64,000 nt of DNA from Ariolimax columbianus (Eukaryota; Mollusca; Gastropoda; Stylommatophora; Arionidae): the NCBI GenBank assembly GCA_036924085.1, contig JAVGWX010000007.1, forward strand, positions 75,307,448 through 75,371,447, given 5' to 3'. The notes beneath the pieces were generated by a model. It was not told the origin of the DNA, made no database searches, and saw only the letters and a program-made list of their open reading frames with translations. Positions 51,701 through 59,139 of the stretch are shown here, piece by piece. Each line of letters begins with the position of its first letter. Positions within the stretch are counted from its first letter, which is position 1. Both the position numbers and the translations under genes were made by a program.

Positions 51701-54159
51701 GTAAATTTTCAAAGACAAATCGTCTGGAGCATGCAAAACTCCCATTAGTCGCTTTTACAATACACAGTAAGGTGCAGTGGGTGTGCTCTTTACATCGAAA
51801 TAAAATTAAAAAATTTTTTTAAAAGTTGCTTGCCCGTCACAAGCGATGATGATGACATCATCAGACAGTTTTTATCTTGATGATGTAACTTGTGCTATAT
51901 TTGGATTATATCGAGGGAGAAGCTGCGCTGATCATCACCCTCACTCTTTGGTCTCAAACTACCTTGGACCAATGACAAGACATAAGTCAAGACGAATGGA
52001 GGTAATTCAGGATGCAGGCATTCTGGTCTCACCTCTTTGAGACCAGGCGTGGCTTGAAACCTGTGGGGCTCGACCCACGCCGTTTCCGTTCATCCTTTTG
52101 AAAGGCGAGTGCCTTTACTCTTGAACACAGCGACCCCTTTTTAACAACATCTTTTACATCTCAATAACAAGCTAAGAGAATGTGACCAAACCATGAGTCA
52201 AAATCAATGAAAACCTTTTCAGTCTTCAGCAAATACAGATTAAATCAATGAATGTTGGCCTGCCAGCATCTATAAAGTTTTCATGGCTTTACGTTTCTAC
52301 AGAATGGGGTAGCTAGCACCATGCCAAACCCTCATTAGTCGCCTCTTATGATATGCCTGGCAAGTTACAGTGTTACAATTCTTTGATTCCCTTTTGGGCC
52401 CCAATAACACCCTGGCATATAATGAGATACATAAAGCACATACCCTGCGGCAGACAAGTAGTGATTACAAAAGCAGCTGTGACACCATCATTCGTTCTTA
52501 CAAAGTTTATACTCGTACAATACATTGCTCTTACATTATCAAGTATATGACCTTGTACACCACAATCTTCTAAGGTGAATAAGGCATTAGTGCAATCTAG
52601 CAAAATCCAAATTGAGCTATGTAAAGCTGAAATTCAACAATAGGTCTTATTTTCTGTTCTAGGATCTTCACATACATTTTACCAGTATGACTAAGTAGCA
52701 ATATGCCTCTGCAAGTGGCACAGAGTATCTTTTGATTCACTTTTTCTTTCAAATTGGCAATACTGTAGCTTACTGCAAGTTGTCTTGTACACGTCTATCT
52801 TTCCATGCTGTTGTAAAGAGTTACTTTAGTCATATTAACCCTGTTTCCTCACAAGCATGAAACGCCTCCGTTGTTATGCCCCCCCCCCCCCCCCCCCCAT
52901 ACCTGGTGACTTATTCTTATGGCTGTTCTTTATAATTCTCACTATTTCTTGAATAATTATATCAGGTTCTATATGCTTTGTGTTGTGTGGTAGAAACACT
53001 GAATTCCCTTGCAATTATTCCTTCCAGTGATCTCTTCTGCTTCTGCTGTGTTCATTAGATATAGTAAAACCATGCTTGTCATTGATGACTGAAGTAAGAT
53101 TGAAGCACTCATCTTTGAATGGCATTGCCTTCATACTTTAAAAAAGTCTCTAGGGCATTTTTGGCATACTGATGTAAATTGCTGGGCATAATGTTTCCAA
53201 GATTCTTCTCTTGCCTTTTTGATTATCCTCTTGGTGTTTCATTTGCTGTCTGATAGACAATGTAGTTATCTTGCTTCAATAACATAAACCAACCCTAGTA
53301 GGCTTCCTTTTTAGGCCTATAGACACCCTTACCCAATCACTCTCCAAAGCTGCTCATTTCTTATCTTTTCCGCAACGTAAGTATTTGTGTCAACACAACT
53401 GGCCAATAATCAGTATGCCATACAGATGTTAGGAGTGACCCTATAATCTGTTATGCTTCTTCTTTGCCTGTGTCTTATAAGAATTAAATCAATTTGCGAT
53501 GCAATGTCTGTGTTGTTCCACCTGTTCCATGTTCGGATGTGATTTTGTTGATTGCTGGAAGATGGTATTTGTTATTTGCCATAAGGGGATCAAGATGCTG
53601 AGCAGCGCATGAGCTGCAGTGGTTAGCGACCTATAGCTGCCAAGACCCTTCTACACCTCCACGCGGTGATCCTGGAAAACAGGCTGCAGCAGGGCAGACT
53701 GGCTAAGGAGAAGGGATCAAAGAGGGAATGCTAACCCGGTACTCAAAAAATGCTTGCTGAAGTCAGATGTGTTGGACCGAAAGGTGCAAATATGGCAGTC
53801 AACTGTAAACTACGACACAACACATTCCATTCTCTGGACTGCATTCTGCTACTTAAGCCCTTTCAGGGTTTGGTAGTGAGAGATTGAGAATGAACGAAGC
53901 CAAGCCAAGCCATTTGCGCAAAGGATAGCCTCCCATAAACCTGCCTGTAATATCACATTCACACAACCACAACACTGGATATCAGCAGTATCCATATTAT
54001 GTTTACATTTCTCTATATACTAAATAATATAATTGTGCAATTAAACCAATGTTCAATGTTACCTGGCAGGAGTCTGAATCCTTCTTTTTCTGCTCCATGC
54101 CTAAGCAAATATGACAGTCCTTTTGAGAGCTTTACATTTGGATCTGTTATTTTTTGTCT
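37181..54159 (-). CDS. TRPT1: TRPT1 / Tpt1 tRNA 2'-phosphotransferase, seven exons found
   Basis: Exons (minus): 54159-54063, 51129-50960, 46251-46153, 44798-44726, 41629-41573, 40695-40580, 37345-37181. All junctions are GT/AG and all phases match, giving 258 residues plus stop. KptA/Tpt1 enzymes remove the splice-junction 2'-phosphate from ligated tRNA, transferring it to NAD+ and yielding ADP-ribose 1'',2''-cyclic phosphate and nicotinamide. Counting from the first residue found, the four catalytic residues are present: Arg20-His21 (SYLLRHGA), Arg81 (KIRANQGHS) and Arg149 (SGMRTSC). Family motifs VIHGT (about 107-111), GRIHIHFA (128-135), [14 protein letters not shown] and PGNEDGVI are also present. 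A roughly 50-residue tail ends in a Lys/Arg cluster ([11 protein letters not shown]), a possible nuclear signal. The start-codon exon was not identified. The enzyme appears intact despite many intronic insertions. Confidence 0.92.
37618..38107 (+). mobile_element. 5'-truncated RNase H LINE with 17-bp target-site duplication
   Basis: AATACTTTGGCACAAAT occurs at 37601-37617 and 38108-38124. The insert encodes the end of the LINE ORF ([49 protein letters not shown]) and ends GCGTACGAAGAAG. It is split by a nested insertion (37737-37871). It lies in the last TRPT1 intron, antisense. Confidence 0.93.
37737..37871 (-). mobile_element. Nested LINE 3' fragment with 11-bp target-site duplication
   Basis: ACCATCTATTC at 37726-37736 is repeated at 37872-37882. 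The 135 bp between is the inverted 3' end of the same LINE (starts TTCTTCGTACGC, contains TCGACACTGCCATAGAGCTT). Confidence 0.92.
38120..38930. other. TRPT1 intron, nothing clearly recognised
   Basis: Minus-strand open frames at 38046-38501 and 38679-38924 show no family signature and no splice context that would join TRPT1. Confidence 0.45.
38936..39890 (+). mobile_element. LINE endonuclease (EN) domain region, degenerate
   Basis: Plus-strand pieces in order: GAWNVQKLF-like start, [15 protein letters not shown] (AP-endonuclease-like core), [16 protein letters not shown], DLNARV (about 39370-39390), then [20 protein letters not shown] and [11 protein letters not shown] (about 39560-39640). 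The D-N-AR and S-W-x-HP-x-S-x-x-x-x-x-D-Y order is that of LINE EN domains. Multiple frameshifts. Confidence 0.75.
39900..40150. repeat. Dispersed repeat shared with 52300-52410
   Basis: CCATGTCAAAACCTCATTAG, GGCAGGTTACAGTGTTAC and TCCCTTTCAGGACC(T) match ACCATGCCAAACCCTCATTA, GGCAAGTTACAGTGTTACAA and CCCTTTTGGGCCCC at 52318-52405. Confidence 0.6.
40580..40695 (-). CDS. TRPT1: TRPT1 exon with SxNxVILxPG motif
   Basis: Acceptor AATTTTACAG, donor GTATGG at phase 0. Reads [38 protein letters not shown] and M. The SxNxVILTPG segment closes the C-terminal NAD-binding lobe. Confidence 0.94.
40900..41335 (+). mobile_element. Family E repeat
   Basis: GCTAACGTCTGGTTAGG, GACCCTCACC, GTTGTCAAGGACAAC and CACCACTTAACATTCTTGTC, ending CATTCACAAACAACAAC. 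Same family as 45655-46040 and the inverted copy at 31697-32023. The (AAC)n end suggests a SINE-like tail. Confidence 0.75.
41350..41420 (+). mobile_element. tRNA-like sequence (tRNA pseudogene or SINE head)
   Basis: TAGTATAGTGGTAGAGCACT (A box) and TACGAGTTTGAGCTCC (B box) with a possible anticodon loop TTTTCAA. The acceptor stem does not pair well, so a functional tRNA gene is not supported. Confidence 0.45.
41573..41629 (-). CDS. TRPT1: TRPT1 57-bp microexon with the fourth catalytic Arg
   Basis: The exon was located by requiring phases on both sides: it begins with two bases completing the Gly codon of the previous exon, reads [18 protein letters not shown], and leaves one base that completes the Asp codon of the next exon (KDGLEFY). 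Acceptor TTTGTTAACAG, donor GTAATG. Only 19 codons, so automatic prediction could skip it, although the catalytic Arg149 depends on it. Confidence 0.9.
41744..42010 (-). mobile_element. SINE family C copy (minus)
   Basis: In minus orientation: ACAGCCTCGCTGTAAACCGT, CCTTTTCAGGACGAATGCC and AAGAAGAAGAA. This matches the ends at 48400-48575 and 58800-59125. (GAA)n tail. Confidence 0.7.
42119..43150 (+). mobile_element. mariner copy 1, truncated and twice interrupted
   Basis: Left terminal repeat AGGTGTGTTTAAAAA at 42121. N-terminal transposase motif [14 protein letters not shown] (about 43023-43064) and [11 protein letters not shown] (about 43117-43150) correspond to the mariner helix-turn-helix (QRxxIKFCxKLGKT...WFxRFK). 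A LINE was inserted (42273-42969), and a piggyBac-like element begins at TTAA (43147-43150), after which the transposase does not resume. Confidence 0.8.
42273..42969 (+). mobile_element. RNase H domain of the (GAA)n-tailed LINE, best copy, with 18-bp target-site duplication
   Basis: GTTTGTCATCCAGCAATT at 42255-42272 and GTTTGTCATCCTGCAATT at 42970-42987. The uninterrupted frame (stop at 42944-42946) is a type I RNase [10 protein letters not shown] (E), [16 protein letters not shown] (D), [20 protein letters not shown] (H and final D), then a CG/C-rich zinc-finger-like tail ([20 protein letters not shown]). Open over 230 codons, so it is young, but 5'-truncated and lacking RT. Confidence 0.94.
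43151..43700 (+). mobile_element. piggyBac-like element, 5' part
   Basis: TTAA at 43147-43150 directly precedes the terminal motif CTCATTCACTCCC, the same terminus as the element at 46712-47488. At about 43380-43410 [10 protein letters not shown] resembles EFLQYNLSN in the other copy. No right terminus was found; it is truncated. Confidence 0.7.
43720..44561 (+). mobile_element. mariner copy 2, full ends, internally deleted
   Basis: TA at 43718-43719 and 44562-44563. Terminal inverted repeats CGAGGCGTGTTCAAATGAA and (on minus) CGAGGTGTGTTCAACTGAA. Transposase remnants: [20 protein letters not shown] and GSPKTKKF (43896-43990), then [35 protein letters not shown] and [12 protein letters not shown]. 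About 840 bp versus about 1.3 kb for intact mariners. The catalytic Asp of H-D-N-ARPH is Asn. Non-autonomous. Confidence 0.93.
44726..44798 (-). CDS. TRPT1: TRPT1 exon with GRIHIHFA motif
   Basis: Acceptor TTTTTTAACAG, donor GTATGA. Reads [18 protein letters not shown] then KDGVISG (last codon split). GLxxxxRxHIHFA is a family hallmark. Confidence 0.95.
44920..44990 (-). mobile_element. Small CR1-like LINE 3' remnant
   Basis: AAAAGCTGTGCACATACAAT and TTATTCTTAAATGCATT match 2660-2700. Very short. Confidence 0.45.
45180..45480. repeat. Short diverged tandem repeat
   Basis: CAACATTGTCACTTCTAGTT, CAACATTTTCACTTCTAAAT and CAACATTTTCACTTCTAATT recur about 82-85 bp apart, with TTCCATT/TTTCCAGTCACA following. 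About three units. Confidence 0.65.
45655..46040 (+). mobile_element. Family E repeat
   Basis: AGACTAACGTCTGGTCAGGC, GACCCTCACCTCGGCTTCCT, ACCCGCCACTTAACGTCC and the tail GCATTCGCAAACAACAACAG. About 85 percent similar by eye to 40900-41335. It lies about 110 bp from a TRPT1 exon. Confidence 0.78.
46153..46251 (-). CDS. TRPT1: TRPT1 exon with HGT motif
   Basis: Acceptor ACTTGCAG, donor GTAAAT; 33 codons, phase 0 on both sides. Reads [20 protein letters not shown] then [13 protein letters not shown]. The P-x-x-x-HGT motif forms part of the NAD pocket. Confidence 0.93.
46712..47488 (-). mobile_element. piggyBac-like element, 777 bp, with inverted ends
   Basis: CTCATTCACTCCC at 46712-46724 and its inverse at 47476-47488. 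Flanks are TTAG and TTTA, each one change from the TTAA target. The minus-strand frame [20 protein letters not shown] with a D/E/S-rich continuation ([14 protein letters not shown]) resembles a transposase N-terminus; no DDD catalytic domain remains. Non-autonomous. Confidence 0.78.
47760..48110 (-). mobile_element. Possible LINE RT remnant
   Basis: Minus-strand fragments near 47840-48010 ([26 protein letters not shown]) resemble the RT region between the YADD box and thumb. Weak and broken. Confidence 0.4.
48130..48360 (+). mobile_element. tRNA-derived SINE family D remnant
   Basis: GCAGTGAATGAGCTGATAG, TATGGTCGACTCAGCC, TCTAGGAAGTAAAGTGACTG and CTTTACTTTCTTACT parallel 11420-11670 and 29642-29880. 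Confidence 0.6.
48400..48580 (+). mobile_element. SINE family C 3' part
   Basis: GCTGATCTGAAATCAGATGT, GTAGCCTTGCTGTAAACTAT and ATCCTTATCAGGACGAACAC match 58990-59110 and 41744-41830 (inverted). Confidence 0.65.
48717..48746 (+). repeat. (TA)n microsatellite
   Basis: About 14 TA units in the TRPT1 intron, next to minus-strand LINE-RT-like sequence (48750-49100: [17 protein letters not shown] on minus at 48815-48765). Confidence 0.9.
48747..49320 (-). mobile_element. LINE RT fragment (minus)
   Basis: On minus [16 protein letters not shown](E) at about 48820-48760 is the RT motif (FxDxxKAFDxxxR). Upstream, [12 protein letters not shown] and [14 protein letters not shown] readings, and KILWEELFNPS (49245-49215), fit the region before it. 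Confidence 0.65.
49480..50330. other. TRPT1 intron segment with low-CG patches; includes short telomere-like motif
   Basis: No exon recognised. At 49769-49790 CCTAACCCTAACCCTAACC is three units of the animal telomere repeat. Some palindromic CG-bearing words (TTTGCGCGTC, AATTCGCGCT) lie near 49485-49510. Confidence 0.5.
49769..49790 (+). repeat. Short interstitial telomere-like repeat
   Basis: Just over three CCCTAA units. Too short to claim an ancient chromosome end, and it may have arisen by chance or break repair. Confidence 0.6.
50502..50755 (+). mobile_element. SINE family A, plus orientation, 10-bp target-site duplication
   Basis: ATAGGTCCTG at 50492-50501 and 50756-50765. Head ACAGCGTGGGCTAGTGGATA, B box GGGTTTGATCCCC, core GCTGAAGTCGGATGCACTGG, poly-A of 12. 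It lies about 205 bp inside the TRPT1 intron, antisense to the gene. Confidence 0.93.
50960..51129 (-). CDS. TRPT1: TRPT1 exon with IRANQGHS motif
   Basis: Acceptor TTTGTCAG and donor GTAAGA, phase 0 end. Reads [40 protein letters not shown] and [18 protein letters not shown] and IRANQGHS bind NAD and the RNA phosphate in the family; the Arg of IRA is catalytic. A family A SINE sits about 205 bp past the donor. Confidence 0.95.
51330..51560 (+). repeat. About 36-bp degenerate tandem repeat, about 6 copies
   Basis: Core ATTAGTTTCTTGTGCCTGGC then AACAATTTATCAATACATT. Units decay toward the right (TTAGTTTCTTGTTCGTGACA). It lies about 200 bp upstream of the TRPT1 acceptor at 51130, in the intron. 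Confidence 0.85.
51560..52300. other. TRPT1 intron, mostly unassigned
   Basis: Plus-strand frame 51846-52040 has no family signature. TGGGGCTCGACCCACGCCG near 52065-52085 could be a tRNA-like B box of an unassigned SINE. No exon found. Confidence 0.4.
52310..52410. repeat. Dispersed repeat shared with 39900-40150
   Basis: ATTAGTCGCCTCTTATGATA, GGCAAGTTACAGTGTTACAA and CCCTTTTGGGCCCCAATAAC. TSD and boundaries not resolved. Confidence 0.55.
52430..53590 (-). mobile_element. Diverged LINE RT/EN remnants (minus)
   Basis: Minus-strand fragments: [18 protein letters not shown] and [16 protein letters not shown] (52600-52480) and [23 protein letters not shown] (52730-52660), comparable with the copy at 48747. 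AT-rich and heavily broken, so the family is uncertain. Confidence 0.4.
52879..52898 (+). repeat. Poly-C run of 20
   Basis: Twenty consecutive C; on the TRPT1 sense strand this is G20. Length may be inaccurate because of sequencing. Confidence 0.9.
53595..53905 (+). mobile_element. SINE family B, full-length-like
   Basis: Head GCAGCGCATGAGCTGCAGTG with GTTAGCGACC, middle GATCCTGGAAAACAGGCTGC, core TGCTGAAGTCAGATGTGTTG and GACCGAAAGGTGCAAAT, end GGGTTTGGTAGTGAGAGATT and GAGAATGAACGAAG. It defines the family for the partial copies at 24545 and 36030. Confidence 0.8.
54063..54159 (-). CDS. TRPT1: TRPT1 exon carrying the catalytic Arg-His
   Basis: Acceptor TTGTTGAACTTCAG, donor GTAACA at phase 1. 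Reads [20 protein letters not shown] then [13 protein letters not shown]. LSKxLSYxLRHG is the N-terminal signature of the family. The frame is open further upstream, so an earlier acceptor (TTTAG at about 54219) is possible. A preceding exon must supply the ATG. Confidence 0.88.
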
Positions 54160-54389
54160 CTGAAGTTCAACAAAAAGTTCATAAAGTCTAATAAATATTG
54201 GTATATCACCTAAATATATAATTATAGAGAGTAAAGCCAAATAATCAGTCCTCGTTGAAAATCTATCTCCCAATATTAAATAAATTAAGACAACTAATAA
54301 AAGTTAAAACAAATTAATGATGCCAGAGGTTTTGGGACTAATTATGATCTTGATATATATATATAAACAATTTGGGCATTGATATTGGA

Positions 54390-55230
54390 TCCATGATTGC
54401 AAAATTCGCAGATGACACAAAAACTATGCAGTAGTGTCTCATCTAAAGCGGAACTGGATATATTGAGGCCGGATTTAGATAAAATTCGAGAATGGTCTGT
54501 GAGCAGTAAAATGGAGTTTAATGTAGATAAATGTACAGTAATGCACATGGGTAGATCCAATATGGAACATAATTACAGAATGGGCGAGAACAATATTAAA
54601 ATGATTGAAAAGGAAAGGGACCTAAGGGTTATAATAGATCATACAAGCAAAGTGAGTGAGCAAGTCCTGGTAGCAGTGAAAAAGGCAAATGCAATGTTAG
54701 ATATGATAAAAAGAAATATTAAACATAGGAGCAAGGAAGTGATAGTCAAACTGTATAAAGCATTAGTTAGACCTAGATTGGAGTATTGTGTACAGGTGTG
54801 GAGTCCTTATCATAGAGGGGACAAAAACATGCTGGAAAGAATACAAAAAAGGGCGACAAAGATGATAGTGGGATTCCAGAATTACAGTTATGAGGAACGA
54901 CTCAGAAAAACTGGCCTTCAGTGTCTCGAAGAGAGAAGAATTCGTGGTGATATATATTTATATATATATACAAGTTTATAACACGAGGGCATAGCTACAA
55001 GCTGACTAAAGAGAGGTCCAGATTAGATATTAGGAAATATTTTTTTAGTCAGAGAGTGGTGTCTGCTTGGAATGCATTGCCAGGGGAGGTAGTGGAGGCG
55101 GGGACAGTTAATGCATTTAAGAATAAACTGGATGCGCATAGCTTTTAGAGCAAGGTGATGTAAATGTAACTGGCTGTATACAGACTCTGCAGGGTCTTCT
55201 AAACCAGTATAAAGATGTTAAGTTAAGTTA
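54390..55230 (+). mobile_element. CR1-like LINE, RT C-terminal part and 3' end
   Basis: The frame 54397-54981 reads LDKIREWSVSSKMEFNVDKC, VMHMGRSNMEHNYRMG, LVRPRLEYCVQVWSPYHRGD, MLERIQKRATKMIVGFQ. These are the RT thumb and post-RT motifs of CR1-clade elements. After an AT-rich break it continues to [20 protein letters not shown] and the tail GTATACAGACTCTGCAGGGT with short TTAAG repeats. RT catalytic box absent. Confidence 0.93.
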
Positions 55231-55590
55231 AGAGGGGATTTAAACATGCTGGAAAGGATACAAAAAAAGAGCGACAAAGCTGATAATGGGATTCCAGAAT
55301 TACAGTTATGAAGAAAGACTGAAGAAAAACTGGGATACAGTGTCTAGAAAAGAAGAATTTGAGGTGACTTAATACATGTTTATAACATAATTAAAAGAAC
55401 TGATAAATTAGACTATAACAAGTTTTTAAAAATACAACCACCTACAAGAACAAGAGTGCATAGCTACAAATTAACTTAAAGAAAGGTCCAAATTAGATAT
55501 TTGGAAATATCTTTTTAGTCAGAGAGTGGTGAAACTGGTTATACAGACTCTGCAGTCTTCTAAACCAGTATAAGACATTAAGTTCAGATA
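55231..55590 (+). mobile_element. Second CR1-like LINE 3' copy in tandem
   Basis: Starts HAGKDTKKER-like (ATGCTGGAAAGGATACAAAA) and repeats the end of the element (ACAAGTTTTTAAAAATACAA, TTTTTAGTCAGAGAGTGGTG) with its own tail (ACTCTGCAGTCTTCTAAACC). It begins right after the TTAAG tail of the first copy. Confidence 0.85.
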
Positions 55591-55599
55591 AAAAACAAA

Positions 55600-57480
55600 G
55601 ATAACTCCATGTAGAACAAAGACAAAGAAGAAGAAAAAGCTGAGAAGATAAGTGGTAAATGAAAAACAAGAAAGGCTAAAATACAGATTTATATGGGACT
55701 AGTAACAGATGTATACTGATTTTTCAACCTATAAAGAAGTGAACAAACAAAATCAGTACAAAATAAAACAAGCATTTAAAAAACTGAACAAAACAACACA
55801 AGCAATTAATTTTACTACAGCCCCTCATAGACATGGAAGGTTGGTGGGAAATTATAAACTATTTACTGTAAATGAAGTAAATAAGACAAAGTGTGTGTGT
55901 CTATAATAAAACAGAGGCTAAAATATAACAGAAAATAAATAAAACACTAACATTTTAATACAAAACATAGTTATAAAACATGCTTATAATTGTCTTTGCA
56001 TTTACTTCTCTTGTCATAAATGGTGTAAATTTTTAAAAAAAACAACCTAATAGAGGCATTGCCTACAGTTGGCATCAATGGATATAGCTCACTGAGTTTC
56101 ATTGAACAATTAAATGACTGGCACACAGGGACTTCCATTTTTTAAAATGGGTTTATATCCGAGACCGACATAGCCATGCAGTGGTGGCTTGCTGAATGAT
56201 AGAGAGGACAAGCACATATAAACAAAGAAAAGCTCTGGAAAAAAATATTATAATGGCATTGACTACATACTGACATCCATAAAATTTGTAATGGTTTGAG
56301 TGGTAAGCCAGCTACGGACTAAAGCTTAAACTTTGGCTGTTATTAAAAACAGTATCATTAAATAAATCATTTAATATGTCAAAACATAAATTTAAAAATA
56401 GCAAGCCAGATATGACTTTAACTAAATTATATAAAGAAAAGAATTTTAGTATGACTGAACTCCTTATTTATATAAATATGGTCAACCTGGTTGTCTGTTC
56501 TGTGGTATCATGACGCACATGTTGGATTGCTAATTTCTTTATGTGTAAACATGCTATCACCAATTACCAGCTGATTGAAAGCACAGAAGTCCATAAGTAA
56601 CTCTTCTTTTCTAGTCGGATTCCATGTTTCTCTTCAAAATCATTTCTATTTAGGTCTCCATTAAAATAGTAATGACTTTCTAGCTCCTTTTATCCAGGAT
56701 ATTTTGAAGTATGGTGCAAAATTCTTCATTCTGTTGAACTAGTCTTTGTTACTTTCCTGGTGCATAACATTGCATTCTGTTTACTTTATCCTCTCTTTTG
56801 GAAGAATTGAAAGTAGCCAGTATGAGTATCAGACTCATTGTTACTGTATCATTACGGGTGCTACTGCTTGTCCTTAAATATGTTTAAATAAGTGCTAACT
56901 TAAGTATAATTGATTTACGACGTTATGTCATAACATTAAGACTGATTAGTAGTGATTAGTGACATTAAATTTCTGAACAGATTTCATCCTATCACCTATG
57001 CCAAAGAGAGAAAAAAAACGTAATCATTAATAAGCCATTTTAGGATTCAATCATCAATGCAACCATTGAAATAAGTTATATAAGTTTATATAAGAAATCA
57101 AACGGACTGAAAGAAAAAACAACACTTAAGTCAAGTTAACAGACAGCTGTTGACTCAAGTCAAGTTTTGAAGTTAACACACACTGACACAGCTGAGTGTT
57201 GAAACAAGTTACGAAGAAAGAGAACAAGTTAGAAAATAAGAAAGTAAAAACACAGATTTCAACAACAACAACGTCATAAATACATTCAAAGTGTGTATAA
57301 CCTTCTGTATGCTAGGTAGTATAGACTATATTAATATACTATAATAATAATACACAACTCAGTCAACTCAAACTGTAGTTAATTGACAAATTATTAATAA
57401 TATATTATTTGAATTTAATTATTATGTTTTGAAAAGTCGAATTATACTATTGTAATTTGTATGGTATGTGTATGTATACA
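55600..57480. other. AT-rich DNA upstream of known TRPT1 exons, nothing recognised
   Basis: The missing TRPT1 first exon may lie here or beyond. No ATG-bearing frame on the minus strand with a phase 0 GT donor stands out. Confidence 0.4.
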
Positions 57481-57484
57481 CTAC

Positions 57485-57900
57485 TGTTTTCAATGTTTTA
57501 GTACATAGTTAGTAACATAAACTTCATTCACAAAACATAATACGAACCCCGGCCATTGCAGAAGTAGAAACGGTTTCGACAAACACTTCAGTCTTCTAAT
57601 CCAGTATATGACGATAAGGTAAGCAGTTATTGCACACTGACCGTGCAATCGCAGGGTTGCCAGGCTCACGTTGTGAAAAAAGTGAAACACTGTCCAATAA
57701 CAAGAAGCCAAGAACAAAATCATACAGAACAAACAATAAGAACAACAAACCGACAGCAAAAGCAGCCAGGATAAAGACAAACACCTCCTCTAAAAACAAA
57801 GTAGATTGCCTTTGGTGTTTAAGTTATTTCCCACTAAAATCTGCACCATACATGGTGTAGTGTCTCAAATATTGCCCTACGACGAATACAAGTTCTTTCA
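57485..57900. other. Less AT-rich segment with overlapping open frames, function unknown
   Basis: Minus frame 57799-57596 is hydrophobic (FVFILAAFAVGLLFLLFVLY) and the plus frame 57630-57860 is Lys/Asn-rich. Each is the shadow of the other. ACCATGTATGGTGCAGATTT on minus at about 57855 is an ATG in good context but stops after eight codons. It could hold an unrecognised first exon. Confidence 0.3.
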
Positions 57901-58199
57901 AAGTTGGTGTTCCTAACTAAGTTATACCCTCACGCCATTCGTTTATCAAAATATTGCAGATAAAATATTTTCTCAAGAATCCCATAATAGAATATAATTT
58001 TTCAAGGAGGAAAGGGGAAGTTTTAGTTCGAGCAGACTCTTATCTGTGATATGGTCTCTTTTTTGTGTGTATAATTCTAAAGTCAGGGATTGACAAAAGT
58101 GCTCGTTTGCCGAGTAAAAAAAATTCAGTTTTTAATCGTTAATTACGTTTTTAATCGTTACTACATAACGGTTCGGATAGACTGTACAATAGCAAGCTT

Positions 58200-58500
58200 A
58201 TAACTTAACTTAACTTCATTATACAAGTCTAGAAGGCTCTACATAGTCTGTATACAACCAGTTTATTTCAGTCCAAGGATACCGAAAATACTGTGAGCAT
58301 CCAATCTATTTTTGAATGCATTAACTGACTCTGGTCCCACTACATCCTGCGGCAATGCATTCCAAGAATTCACCACTCTCTAACTAAAAAAATAATTTCT
58401 AATATCTATTCTAGACTTGTCTTTAAACAATTTGTAGTTGTGCCCTCTTGCTCTTGTAGCCGGTCGTACTTTGAAAAACTTGGATTAGTCTAATAAATAT
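58200..58500 (-). mobile_element. CR1-like LINE 3' end (minus)
   Basis: AACTTAACTTAACTTCATTA, CTACATAGTCTGTATACAAC and CACTACATCCTGCGGCAATG, inverse of 55050-55230. Confidence 0.85.
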
Positions 58501-58804
58501 ATTTTAGTTTGATACTCATTGTTAGGTAAAAATAAAAGTGAATTAGTGCCTAGTCTAAATTTGTTAACTTTTAATTGCATGACTGTAGTCCGACAATGCT
58601 GACTGGCTTCATATTTAACTGACTGGTGAACAACCCTAAAATTTGCCAAGCCCTGAGTATAGTACTTTGAGTGGTTGATAAAACCAGCATACATTTTCTG
58701 AACTGTCAGTTCTATAATTTGATTTTCCAAAAGTCATATTGGCAACTTGGAATCTAAACATAAGATTGTAAATTCCAAAAATAACTCAACCATGCGACAA
58801 ACAA

Positions 58805-59130
58805 GGCCGGCGCGCAGTGAATGAGCCGATAGCAGTCAGCGACTCATTTCTGGATGCTTGAGTGAGTCAGTGAATTAGAGCTGACAAAGACCATATTCCG
58901 CCTCGAAATGCCAACACTAGAAACAGACTGCACCCGTGCTGTCTAGCTGTGATAATAGGGGCCAATGAGAGAGGACACACCCTGTCCCAGTGTCCCAAAA
59001 ATGAGATGCTACAATAAGATGTGTCGAGTCGAATGAAACAGATATTGCAGCCTCGCTGTAAACAAAGACAGAACGTAACAAATCATCCTTTTCAGGACGA
59101 ACGTCTAGAAGAAGAAAAAGAAGAAGAATG
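58805..59130 (+). mobile_element. SINE family C, full-length-like
   Basis: CGCGCAGTGAATGAGCCGAT, AGCAGTCAGCGACTCATTTC, core ATAAGATGTGTCGAGTCG, GCAGCCTCGCTGTAAACAAA, then CCTTTTCAGGACGAACGTCT and AGAAGAAGAAAAAGAAGAAG. Partial copies at 36850, 41744 and 48400. Confidence 0.78.
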
Positions 59131-59139
59131 CTGCATACT

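Noticed and set aside
57596..57799. Hydrophobic 67-residue minus frame as the TRPT1 first exon
   Set aside because: TRPT1 is a soluble enzyme; a multi-leucine membrane stretch and the lack of a phase 0 donor argue against it.
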